Below, one piece after another: positions 40,662 to 52,200 of a stretch of 64,000 nucleotides of DNA (positions are counted from its first letter, which is position 1; each line of letters starts with the position of its first letter). The translations under genes were made by a program, and so were the position numbers. The notes beneath the pieces are model-generated. The model was not told the origin of the DNA. It was given only the letters and a program-made list of their open reading frames with translations, and searched no databases. The DNA comes from Zeus faber (Eukaryota; Chordata; Actinopteri; Zeiformes; Zeidae), in NCBI GenBank assembly GCA_960531495.1, contig OY482863.1, positions 6,758,000 through 6,821,999 of the forward strand, in the 5' to 3' direction.

Positions 40662-40790
40662 GTCTGTCTATCTATCTATCTGTCTGTCTATCTATCTATC
40701 TATCTGTCCATCTGTCTATCTATCTGTCTATCGATCTATCTATGTGTCTGTCCGTCCGTCCGTCCGTCCGTCTGTCTGTCTGTCTGTCTG
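39491..40790. repeat. Giant compound TCTA/TCTG tetranucleotide array
   Basis: About 1.3 kb of TCTA, TCTG and related units with regular interruptions. A longer block containing TATCGATCTATC, ATCAATCAATCTG and ATATCTGTCTG recurs, with two copies about 140 bp apart near 40090 and 40230 and older copies near 39620 and 39920. Because the unit is 4 bp, all three frames stay open for about 500 codons (Leu-Ser-Ile/Val-Tyr repeats); these are not genes. It ends with TCCG units about 40740-40770. Confidence 0.95.
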
Positions 40791-40799
40791 GCGGCGTGC

Positions 40800-41537
40800 C
40801 GGGCCGCTCCTCCCCGGGGACCAATTTGAATTCCGACATAAAACAGGACGTCATCAAACCTCATGCAAATGGTTGATTTTTTGGAGCTGGCGTTTGGATA
40901 AATAACTGTGGCTTCATGGAGCTGAGTCCTGATACGGCCGCGTCGGGAAAACCCCGCGACCAAGACAAACACATACAGCACTGCTGTCTTTTCAGAGTGC
41001 TGCCGTGGCACGGACGTATTCTCAAAAGAGGAAATAAGAAAAAAATGTAATTACCCCAAATCTAATTGAGGCTGTTTTCAGAAGAGCGGTGTATTTAATA
41101 TGCTGATATGCAAATGACAGCGGCAGAAGTCAAAGGACCCCGTTTGGCATTTCATATTCGCGTTAATTCCACATTTGCCCAAATAGTCAGATTTATCTTC
41201 TGAGGGGCTCAAGAATCCCACAAGGTGAGATACGACAAGGTGAGATGAGATAAGATAACACTCTCTTCAACCCCGGGGAGGGACGTGCAGGTGTTGCAGC
41301 AGCAGGAGTTGACAGAAGTCAAAAAAAATAAATAAGAAGACTAAAGACTAAAGACTAAAGACTAAAGAGAGAGAGAGAAAACTGGATCCAGGAATAAAAA
41401 CTACGACGCTCTTTGTATCATAGTGCGCGACTGTCTGTAGATTTAACCTTCAGACTGTAAAGTCCACAAAATAAATCTCAGTTTTTCTCATCGTGAGAAA
41501 TTTAGAAACATATAAGAAACAAAAACAAAGAGGGTAA

Positions 41538-41598
<61 letters not shown>

Positions 41599-41890
41599 TA
41601 TAATAAAACAAACAAACAATCTAAACAATCCAAAAAAAGATGCGTGTCACATTGTTATTACCTGCGCACACACGCGCTGACGCTCTCCACCTCCCGACAC
41701 CACCTTTACCTCAGCTGGCGGGGCTCTCCGGTCCGGCGGACACAGCAACATCTGATGAGTCAAGCCCCCACCCCCCGCCCCCACCCATCTCAGACTAATC
41801 ACTTCACTGCCGCTAATTGCAAATGCAAATATGCAAATTTGTATTAATTAATTACTCTGTTAATTAGTTCTCTGCCCCTTTTTTGGGGCA
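40800..41890. other. Non-coding region upstream of neurod6, candidate regulatory DNA
   Basis: No gene. About 41040-41180 (TAATTACCCC, ATATGCAAATGACAG, GTTAATTCC) and 41790-41875 (repeated ATGCAAAT and TTAATTAATTA words) resemble conserved enhancers rich in POU and homeodomain sites. (AAT)n lies at 41536-41600 and short GAGATAAGATA units at 41225-41260. Confidence 0.4.
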
Positions 41891-41900
41891 ATAAATCATT

Positions 41901-42049
41901 GAAGAAAGAAAGAAAGAAAAAGACCCCCACCCCACCCCACCCCACCCCACCCCACCAACCACCCCCACCCCATTTTAAAACATAAAAAATGTACTCTCCT
42001 CTTTCTCACTCCTAGATGTTCTACACGTACTCGAACGCCCCCCCCTTCC

Positions 42050-42145
<96 letters not shown>

Positions 42146-42275
42146 TGTGAAATTGAAAGGCAGTGTAATTTAAAGTCGTAGCAGGGGAAGAAGGAGCGGT
42201 GTGTGTGTGTGTGTGTGTGTGTGCGTGCGTGCGTGTGTGCGTGCGTGTGTGCGTGTGCGTGCGTGAGTGTTTTCA
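41901..42275. repeat. CCCCA array and (CA)n/(GT)n microsatellites
   Basis: CCCCA units at about 41926-41965 could form a G-quadruplex on the minus strand. (CA)n runs from about 42050 to 42142, and (GT)n with GC interruptions from about 42199 to 42270. Confidence 0.85.
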
Positions 42276-42639
42276 GGAATCCGGCGCCGACTGCGTGGGT
42301 GCCGCCGAGTTCATTATCACGTTGTATAGCCACGCCCGGAGACCCGAGAGCGGGTGGGAGGACCGTCCTGCGAAGGGGGCCCCGACCGGGCTCACACCGC
42401 CGCTCGAGGTGCGTCAGGGCCCCGCTCTGCCCCAAGACAATGACAATTACACCGCGAGCGAGAAGCTCATTAGGGCCTCCGAGGTGTGGGCGCAGGGTGT
42501 AAAAGTGCAAAGTGCGCAGAGAGGCTCAGGAATAGAATGCCTAATTTAAAATGAAATAAAGTGCAGACGGATTAATTGCGCAGTGTAAAAAGACAAGACG
42601 TGATCAAAATGTCTACTTCAGTGCCCTAGTCTACCGTCA

Positions 42640-43040
42640 GATAAGAGATAAGATAAGCGACAACATAAGAGATATAATGAAATAGTATATCACCTAAGAG
42701 GTAACATAACAGAAGAGATGACGTGAAATAAGATATAAGAAGAGCGGTGGCATAAGTTAAGATATAAGATCACATAAATAAAAATATAACATAAGAGGTA
42801 TGATAAGAAATGAGATAAGAGATAAAAAAGGATAAATTATAACATAAAAATATAAGATAAGAGATGACGTGAGATAGTACAGAGTAAGAGCATATACACA
42901 ACATTCGCAAGTGCTTACATTTGAAAAAGAAATAAGTGATCAACGGTGCAACAAAAAAATAAGAAAAATTAAAATATATGATACAACACAAGAAATAAGA
43001 TAAGGTATAACATAAAATAACAACATAACAAACTCAAACC
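42640..43040. repeat. Degenerate ATAAGA/GATAAGA low-complexity tract
   Basis: The words ATAAGA, GATAAGA and AACATAAGA recur irregularly for about 400 bp, with no strict period. The minus-strand frame (repeated ISYLI-type residues) is a product of the repeat. Confidence 0.75.
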
Positions 43041-43572
43041 CCTTTTCTTGCCGTAGACACACTAGATTAGACACACTTAGTGCATTACACAATGTGCATT
43101 AAATTAAACAAGAAATAAAAAAACTAATAATACCTTATAAAAACAACAATATATAAGAAGGTTAAGGTGTAAGAAATAAATACAACCGCCTACTTATTGG
43201 CTGTGTAGTGTGTACATGATGCCGGTAGCTTGCTAGCACGCCCACACACAGCAGGGAGTTGACGAAGTGAACAAAAGTGAACAACAGTCCACAGAAACAG
43301 ACGGACGGTTGGCAAACGCCGCGGATCCAGGTGTCACACCCTCTGCCTGCTGAGGCTAAATGTAAAAATACGGAGGTGGAAATTATTCAGGCGGGTGAGG
43401 CTCCATATCCGTATGCAAATGGATGATATTAGTGGGAGGTGTTGGCGTCGTGGGGCTTAGGCCTTTACGATGCAGGGATATGGCTGCCAAGGCAAAATAA
43501 TAATGGTCCAAATGTACTGTATGGGGTCGGATCACACAGGACACCAAGCAAAAGAGAGACCAAGTATTTAAC

Positions 43573-43690
43573 ATCTATCTATCTAGGTGTGGGAGATAGA
43601 TAGATAGATAGATGGATAGATAGATAGATAGATAGATGGATAGATAGATAGATAGATAGATGGATAGATAGATAGATAGATAGATAGATG

Positions 43691-43753
<63 letters not shown>

Positions 43754-43792
43754 GGATAGATAGATAGATAGATGGATAGACAGACAGATGGC
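43573..43792. repeat. (GATA)n microsatellite
   Basis: About 50 GATA units with regular GGAT interruptions, ending in GACAGACA. Confidence 0.95.
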
Positions 43793-43799
43793 AAAAAAT

Positions 43800-45480
43800 T
43801 CTAAAGCAATACAGTAAAGCTTTAAAAAAAAGAAAATGGCAATATATGCAAAATCTTGAAAACAATCAGTAAAGCTAGCAGTTAACTGTGCAAAATAAAA
43901 AAATCTCCATCAACATTAAACCTGATAATTAGAAATATAACCGGAAAATTAAGCAAAAAACAATTTAAGATAAAACGAAAAATAAAAATAAAAACATAAT
44001 GCCGATGCTAATGCAATGCGGGCAGTTGGGAACGCGATGAGTGTTTTCCCGGATCCCAGCTCTCATCCAACCCAACGCCCCCCCGCCCCCCGGTGCATTG
44101 ATCGGCGCGCAACAATGCCAGCCTGAGCAATCATTTCCAGTTTCCTGTTATACCAGCGGAGCCAAAGCCGTTCATTTGGGAACGGGTGGTGGGGGGTTTC
44201 ACGGAGAGATCTGCAGTGCCTGGCACGTTGATTTGAGTGTCATTAATATGGCAGCGGTGGCAGGGATTCGTTGATCCGAGTGCCGGCGTCTCAAGGGCCC
44301 TTCGGGCGGACACTGTACCACCTGAGCCCCAACCGCCAAACTAGCTGGGAGCCTTTGGTGGCTCTTTTTAATTCTACTCTATTCAATTGATCGTACTCTG
44401 GGAATCAGGTCTAATCGATTCTACTCTGGTACTGTAGGTACTGGTTTCATGTGGCTAGGGCTGTCTACCGGCTACAATTACATGCTGTTGTTGCCTGCTG
44501 ACTGGGTCCTGGCTGACTGGGTCCTGGCGGTCTCACTGGTAAGACTGGGCCGCAGGGACTGTGGATTGGCTGGCAGGATAGCGGACCCTCTTTGCCGCTG
44601 GCCATTGCCGGCACACATACCAGCATACTAGCATTCTCACTCACCTACTCACACACGTTTGACCTGTCTTACCCTGGCTGCTCCAATGCCCCAGGGTAAG
44701 ACAGGCCGGAGCAGAGAGACCGTCTCCAACCTCCTTGGTGCCAACGTGAGGTGAAGGAGTCAGGGGCCTCATGTGTCTTCATGTGTCGGCGAGTATCACA
44801 GAAGGCTGGAAGGAGGATGTGTTTTTTTTTTTCTGCTCGAGAACAGGGGTTCTCTAACCTTTTTAAACCAAGGACCCCTAATATGAGTGAAAATAAACAG
44901 AGGACCGCCCCCCACATATGTCCTGTCTATTTGTATTGCACCATTTGAAAATACAGAATATAAAAACGATGGATTCCAACACCAATGGAGATCTAAAAGC
45001 AGATGATTATATATGTATAAAATGAAAAAAAAAAAAGATATTTCAAAAATTAAAAAAAAAAAGTACCACTTCAAAAGACACAAGAACATTTTTTTTAAAT
45101 AATTGTTTTGATAGTTTTTTTTTTCCCCAAAAAGATTTTCACGGACACTAAAAATAATTAAACTATTTTTTAAGCCTGGTAGCTACGCTAGCCGGTGGCC
45201 CCTGCAACGAATCTGCTGTGGCCGAGGGTGGCCTGGGGTGGCCCCCAAAATGTCCCCAGATCTGATAGGCAGTTGGTGAAGTTCATCGACACAAGAAGGC
45301 GGTCCCCCATGCATCTTGCATGCACACGCTCTGGACCGGCTCCGCTCCCACTCCCTTCCTGGTTCTTTGAAGTTCAAAACAATATATCATATGATTATAC
45401 TGTATATTATACGTGTTCAAATAAATGTGTTTAAATTAACGCGTTGAAATGAATGTTGTTTGTTCACCATTAACGGTACG
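43800..45480. other. Intergenic DNA with transposon ends
   Basis: No gene. A tRNA-like SINE end is suggested at about 44270-44335 (GTACCACCTGAGCCCC). A perfect 15-bp inverted repeat lies at 44663-44705. CAGGGGTTCTCTAACC at 44844 resembles a hAT-type left end, but no matching right end was found. Confidence 0.4.
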
Positions 45481-45639
45481 CCCCACCATGTTGCCGTGAC
45501 ATGCCAGATATGAGATGTATAATGTATGTATTGGTTATGTTAGCATTAGCTGCACGCTAGCAGGCCGCGGAGCCCCGACCTGGCTTGCGAGGAGCGAGCA
45601 GAGGGCACCGGAGAGCGGGGAGTCCCCCAGCCAGTTTGA

Positions 45640-46990
45640 CCACTGTTTCATGAAATTTGAAATCTTAATTCACTGCCAGGATTCCAAGCAGGACCAGAAC
45701 AATGGCAGCCGTAACATTAGTGCCTTAACTACGATTGTGCTTTCTGACCATTTGCCCACAGCTATTGCTTCCTGAGCATTTTACGAAGATCCCATTGATA
45801 ACCTCACAAACAAATTGAACGCGGTCCTCTGTAATGCTTTAGACACAGTGGCACCACTTATAAAATAAATAAAATTGTTCATTAGGAAACCAACACCTTG
45901 GTTTACAGATGAGACCCGAGCACTTAAGCAATCCTGTAGGAAACCTGAGCATAAATGGTGAGCAACTAAGCTTGAAGTGTTCTGTCGGGCTTTATTTGAT
46001 ACGGTAACTATCCTAACAACAGCCTATTCGCAACAGCTCTGTGACGCGGGACGGATCACACAGTGTGTGGTTTTCCATTCATTTAGGAAATTCGAGGAAC
46101 ATAAACACATGATCTAAAATAAAAACTTTTTTGTTTTGTTCTGTTTGGAGAAATGGGGGGGGGGGGGGGGGGGGGGCTGTGTGATCGTGTGCCACCCCCT
46201 CGTTGTTGTGGCCTTAAACAACCGTATAGAGTGCTAGTGCTATGGGCCGGCCCTGGCTCCCCCTTCACAGCGAATGACTTCAAGCAATTCTTTACCCAGA
46301 AAATTGAGAGAGATTAAAGGCACTCTGCCTCAACCCCAAATCCTTCCAATAGTAAGACAGGAACAGGCACTAAGATAGGTGGTATAGATCACCTCTTGAT
46401 GCAGTATATGTTGAAACTATCACAGTGTAGGAAAACAGACAACATGCTTACTAGACCTACTCCCTGGAAAGCTTGTTAAAGAGCTGTTTCCAATCTTAGT
46501 ACCCTTTATTCTTAACATTATTAACTCATCTCTCTCCTTTGGCCGTGTACCGACTGATTTTAAGACAGCCATGATTAGACCCTTACTTAAAAAATCCAAC
46601 CTCGACCCAGAGGTCTTAGCAACTGTAGGCCAGTCTCAAATCTCAGTCACATCATGGTCTGACCAGCGATGGACATTTGGAGCCGGGTCCCCGGGCGCGT
46701 TGACGAATGCTGCCCACTGCTCCTGGCTGCCCCCCCGGAGGAAGGACAAGCCAGGATGGGTCAAATGCAGAGGCCACATTTCCCGGCCACCATCCAAAGC
46801 ATGTGCATGTGTGTGTGTATGTGTTGTAGCGTGGTGTGTCATGTGACAAATAAAGATTCTTCGTCTTCCAAAATCTAACCTTCATCTCCAAAATTCTCAA
46901 AGAAATTGTAGCCCAACAGTGGTCTAGTGGTCTATTTGAATTGTTTCAGTCCGTATTCAGAGCACTCCACTCCCTGAGACGGCCCTCACA
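45640..46990 (+). pseudogene. L2-like LINE fragment (copy A), with nested insertion
   Basis: The plus strand holds scattered reverse transcriptase remnants: a pre-RT block (FTQKIE near 46292), then LNIINSSLSFGRVPTDFKTA and MIRPLLKKSNLDPEVLA (46505-46620). After an insertion at about 46655-46860 the block continues with FISKILKEIVAQQ and QSVFRALHS (46870-46970). Stops and frameshifts are numerous. A 22-G homopolymer lies at 46155-46176. Confidence 0.7.
46655..46862 (+). repeat. SINE-like insertion within the L2-like LINE
   Basis: The text GGATGGGTCAAATGCAGAGG and the end GTGACAAATAAAGATTCTTC are typical of teleost SINE or short retroposon 3' halves. It separates two parts of one reverse transcriptase conserved block, so it was inserted after the LINE. 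Confidence 0.6.
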
Positions 46991-46994
46991 AAAG

Positions 46995-47480
46995 TGGTTG
47001 TGGCGGACCAAGGCGCCGAATCAGCCAAATTTGCGCCGAAACGGTGCTGATTGGTCTGAAAAACTGTGGTGAAGGCTGTGGTTAGTTCCTGCTTGTTGCA
47101 CTCTGATTTGGAGCAGGGATTGACCATGGTTTGACGTTTTAATCCGGGAAGCTGGAGGAGTGCACTCACAGTCGGTAGGGAGATGTGAGTGTTGCTTGGC
47201 GCACAGTGACAAGGCAGGGTCGGCAGCAGCCGCGGCGGGTCCGGGAGCAGGGAAATCCCAAGTGGAATCTTCCCCAGTCCCATTGGCCTTCCCCATGGAC
47301 AATTTTCCGCTCGACCAGTTTGAGTTGGGAGCTAAAATCGATGCACATTGTACTCACCTGTACTTTTCAGTGATTAGGACAGGTTGTATGGAGTGAACCG
47401 TGACACTCAGTCAGGGGAAGAAATCACCCAGTTGTTGGTCCTAAAGAGCCGCTGGGAAAGGCATTTCTAGGCGGTTCACC
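46995..47480 (+). pseudogene. Ty3/gypsy fragment, very degraded
   Basis: About 47330-47460 (CTGTACTTTTCAGTGATTAG, AGTTGTTGGTCCTAAAGAGC) matches the sequence just before the integrase zinc region at 22385-22480. Its upstream part encodes NFPLDQFELGAKIDA, a gypsy-like pol linker. It is too short and mutated to carry a domain. Confidence 0.55.
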
Positions 47481-47905
47481 TTTCAAAGTGAAATGCAACC
47501 GGTAACCAGAATCAATGTATTACAGCAGGGAGTGTCAGTGATAAACTCTCTTCCCATAAGTCATTGCTAATTATCAAAAACAAAAGAAGCGCAAGAATGT
47601 CTACTTTGGTAAGCATACGATTTGGCAAACAACATACATACAATACATACAAGTAGCAAGCCCCACAGTAGTGACCTTTATTACGCTACCGTGTTCTCTG
47701 CAAATGTGAGCTGGCTCAGGCTGTATTTGCGTAGCCCTAGAAGGGCCAGGTGTGCAAGAAGGTTGACGTTGCTAGGTTTGAAGTGTTGGAGCCGTGCCCA
47801 CCGCTTCCTCCTCTGCCCGTGTGGTGCCACCCATGATGAAAACCACCTTCACCTGTGTCCTATTGGACAGGTGTAAACAACATGAACAAAATTAAGGGAG
47901 CAGGT

Positions 47906-47908
<3 letters not shown>

Positions 47909-47972
<64 letters not shown>
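47909..47972. repeat. (GA)n microsatellite
   Basis: About 31 GA repeats, just upstream of the L2-like LINE. Confidence 0.95.
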
Positions 47973-47973
<1 letters not shown>

Positions 47974-48089
47974 AGTTCAATAGTGAGATGTGTAAGGCTG
48001 AGAAAGATGTTGATGTGTATTGAAAGCATAATGTAATATATCAAAAATACAGTTGAATATATGGAGGTAGTGCCCATATATATTTAGCA

Positions 48090-51000
48090 ATGGATGCAAA
48101 TATACTAGCGACTGCTGGTGCTGTCATTGTCTCCACTGGCATGGGGGCTGCTGATGGCGCCGGTGCTGGTGGTGTTGCCCGCACCCCTGGTTCGATCAGG
48201 GTTACTGTGGATGTTGATCGTGCTGCTGCGGGGCAGACTGTGGAGGATGGAGTGGTCCTCTCTCCTGGCGTCTTTCCTGGTGTTGCTGTTGAAGCTGCTG
48301 TTCCTGCCTGTGCTACCCTTACTGATCTATAGTGCGCCATAGTGTGAGGGGATATAAGACCAGATGCCTCTCCTCACATCGAATCTCTGGTGATACACGT
48401 CGGAACAAATGTCATGAAAGCGGAAAAATCAAACTGTTAAGGAGGCACTTTGGTCAACTCTTTGAGACTCTCAGGAAAACTGGTAGTAACTTCATTATCT
48501 CAGTTCCGCTGCATGTGATAGAAGATTCCTTTCATTGATTATTGTTATCTATTTGATAACAGCCAAGCACTGTTTAGATGGGATGGGGCTCATCTAAATA
48601 AGGAAGGATCCAAGATGCTGTACTCTTATCAAACATGATACAAATGTTACAATCTCTCATGTGGGAGCCAGCCACCTCTATGCCCTCTGTTTGATATCAG
48701 TTACGCCCAATCCTCCCAGTTTGTCAGATTTTGGTACGCACTCACACCCCCCAATCCTGGCTTAGGCCGTCACTTATATATGAAATCACCTCCAAGGTTG
48801 AACATTACACTGCTCCTCATTCTTACGTGAATCATTGTTAGATACCCCCTTCAAATCGTACTGTTACTACCTCAATCAGGATCCCCCTACAGCCTTCTAG
48901 CAATACCCAATCCTGCTCTAAAGTCTATTTAACGCAGTGTGTTTAAGAACAGAACCTTACTTCAGAAATTGATCATATAAATGCATTAGCTCTATAGACT
49001 GATCCTGATGTCCTGGTCTTCAGTGGATCTTGGCTCAAAAAAGGTGTCAATGACTCGGATGTTACTCTAATGGGCTACAACTCGTATATAGTGGACAGGA
49101 TCGGGAGCGGAGGTGGGGTGGTTATTTATGTTAGATCGTCTTTCTCTGTGACAGTTCTAAATGCTGTCACCAGGCCAAGTTGTTTTGAATTTCTTGCACT
49201 GATGGTTTAGTTGGGGCCTGCCTCAGTGGTTTTGGTAGGGGTATATAGGCCCAAATCTGCTGATCTCAATTCCATTGACGCACTAGCGAATTTACGTTCT
49301 CAATATTCCCATCTTAAGCTGATTATTCTGGGTGACTTTAATGTGTACTGGCTGAATGATACATCCATTTATCTTAAGAAGGTTAGTGGTAGCTTCAATT
49401 AACTCCAGCTGATAACAGAACCCACTAGACCAAAAGATTTTAAAGATTGTTTTAAGTCTACTCTAATTGATCTCATATTTTACAAGAGCACCTATGGGGT
49501 CTTTGCGTAAGGAATTAGTGATCACTGCCCTATTGCATGTATCAGAAATATGCGATTAAAGAAAACAAAATTTCACACAGTTACAAAGAGAAATCTTGAC
49601 ATTTTAGTGACCAAGCCTTTTTAACTGATGTTCTCCATAGCAACATACAACTGAGATCCCAGATGCTCAAATGGCACTGGAGTTTTTCATAAAAACCTTT
49701 CTTCCAGTTATTGAAAAACATGAACATTTCAAAGAAACTTAGAATTAAAACATCAAGTAACACCCTGGTTTTCACACAAGTTGTCAGCTTTGCTTCTGGA
49801 GAGGATCCGTGCCTGGTCTTGTGCCATTTTTTTTTAACTTTTGGGTTATCGTTTTCATTTTGGAAAGCAGTGAATTTAAACAAAAACAGAAGCACTAATT
49901 CCCTACATACACATATTCAATTGATTTCAGAACAAAATGAGATTTGCCTAGCCTTCAATAAACATTTTGCTGAAGCGGGGCATCTATTTCAAAGGGAAGT
50001 CACACGGCCCTTCTTAATGATGTTGATTGTGTGTGCACCGTGAACCATGTTTTTCAGTTTCAGGTTAGTTGCTTCAACCCTTCTCTCCTAATGATGTACT
50101 TGAAGCATTGTAAGCCATTGATACCAGGAGTTCAACTGGGGAGGATAAATTGGATCCTTTTTTTTTCTAAAACTGTCCACTCCAGTTATCATAGAGCAAT
50201 TAATGTTTATATTTAATCTTTCTATCTCAACGGTCAGATTTCCAACTGTCTTGAAATCGGCCCACGTGATGCCTTTACATAAAGGAGCTGATTGAGATGA
50301 TTTAATTAATCACCGTCCAATCGCCAAACTATCCTGCTTAGCAAAAATCCTGGCATCTTTGGCAAACAACCAACTCAAGTCTTTTCAAGTCACTAAGTAT
50401 TAAGTATTAAGTCCGCACCGATCTACTTTTAGAGCCAAACATTAGCAGTAACATCTCAGCTATTACATTAGTTACAAATAATATAGTATCTTCATTAGTC
50501 AAAATGAAACGCTGTGCTGCCCTTTTTGTGAATCTGTCAAAGCATTTGGTACATTTGATTATCCTTTGCGCTCACAAAGATTATGTTGTATTGGTTTGGA
50601 TAGAAAGGCTTATAACAGGTTTCGGAATTATTTGTTTGAGAGGAGTCTGTGTGAAGTCAGGAAGTGCCCAGTCTGAGTTTTTGCTGGTAACAAAGGGTGT
50701 TCCACAAGGTTCAATTTTGGGTCCCGTCCTCTTCACCATTTATATTAATGATATTGTCTCTTCACTGAGTGGTTGTGAAGTCTTATCTTTATGCTGATAA
50801 CATTATTATTTATTGTATTGCTGATCCTGTACAACTGGCCATGGAAAACCTGCAACCTTCCTTTGATGCTCTTCAGGAAGCTTATATTAATCTTATACTA
50901 ATGCAAATAAAACAAAATTATTGCTGTTTACTAGAGCCAGAAACAGTGATTATAATGGTTTGACTATATGCACTGTAAATGGATTTAGCATTGCGAGAGT

Positions 51001-52200
51001 CACTGAATATAAATATTTTGGCTGTCTTGAAGAGAAATTTACATTTAAATATCATGTGGGCAATCACAAACTGCGACAAAAAATGTATTTCTTTTACCGA
51101 AACAGAACCAGCTTCCCTATGATCAGGGCTTAATTTGTGCCGGATCATGATCTGGGACCAACCAATTTAAGACCAACACCTATGTGATTGGATCGTCTCC
51201 CACTGTCCTCCCATTGAAATATTTTCTCGTAAATTTCCCATATTTTTAACGTTTCTATAAAAAAAAAGAAGCAAACCGATCTCTGCTCTCCAGTCTCTCT
51301 GCTCAGCGATAACTCTGCTCAGCGATCTCTCTCTGCGATCAGAGCGATCCCTGAGCGTACCCATTCCCCGTATCTCCAAACAAAACCCATAGGCATTGTG
51401 TTTTTATTATAGGTAAAAACAATATCTATTTATGAACTATTTATTTATTTATTGTCCTCCGTTTCCTAATTTAATTAAACAAGAAAAGACCTGTGCGTAA
51501 CAGGGAGACGTTCTCAGTCCCCCTCCCGACCTGCCGGATCAGCAGCCTCTCTGTATTCTGCACCTACTGATTTTCAAATTAAGCACTGTGATTAGTAGTC
51601 AAATGATTTTTTTAAACAGTTTTCCTATCTGTGTTAGATTATTGAGATGTATTTTATAGAAATGCAGCTCCTTCCACTCTAAAACCCCAAGACACGGTTT
51701 ATTCTTCTGTCCTCGGTTTTATACTGGTGATAGATATGATACTTACCACTGCATCCTGCATGGTAAAGTGGGTTGGTCTTCTCTGAAAGAGATGCATAAT
51801 AAACATATGTATCTGTTGATCTTTGAGGCCATTGCTGAAAAATATATTGCAATGATGCTGAATTGGATCTATGCACCCTATCTAACTCGCTCAAATAACT
51901 GGCTTATACTTAAGGTCCCCCGAGCACGGTCTGAACTTGGAAAGTCAGCGTTTTGCTTTAATACCCCAGCTTCCCCAACTTCTTGTACAAACTTACAGAC
52001 AATTTAAAATTATGATCACAAACCTCCCTACCTCAATTTGTAACTGTGTTAATTGATTTTATCTATGTTTTGCCTGAATTTTATTGTTTTTATTTATTTA
52101 TTGTTGCATAATGCAATATCGGCACCACTGAAAATAAGGCTCCCCTCAATGTATTCAAATTCCAGAGAATTTGAATAAAGGTTGAATGAATGAATGAATA
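48090..52200 (+). pseudogene. L2-like LINE, nearly full length but inactive (copy B)
   Basis: Order on the plus strand: an ORF1-like part with an SGNH-esterase remnant (SLVIHVGTN at about 48382, DGAHLNKEGSKM near 48585); an endonuclease remnant (SWLKKGVNDSD about 49025, GVYRPKSADLNS, IILGDFNVYW at 49320-49350); then a reverse transcriptase remnant (KGVPQGSILGPVLFTIYIND, 50695-50757). The catalytic YADD is YADN (50790-50801). The 3' end has a small hairpin (CAAATTC/GAATTTG) and TGAA repeats at about 52180-52195, typical of L2. Many stops and frameshifts. Confidence 0.8.

Noticed and set aside
39353-40905. Three overlapping frames of about 400-507 codons
   Set aside because: They arise because a 4-bp repeat without stops stays open in all frames. 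The translation is Leu-Ser-Ile/Val-Tyr repeats and there is no gene context.
47622-47876. Cys/His-containing 84-codon frame (CPCGATHDENHLHLCP)
   Set aside because: It faintly resembles C-terminal zinc-knuckle text of LINE reverse transcriptases, but is too short and isolated to assign.
48090-48345. Ala/Val/Gly-rich and Leu-rich overlapping frames
   Set aside because: They occupy the ORF1 area of the degraded L2-like LINE and lack independent support.
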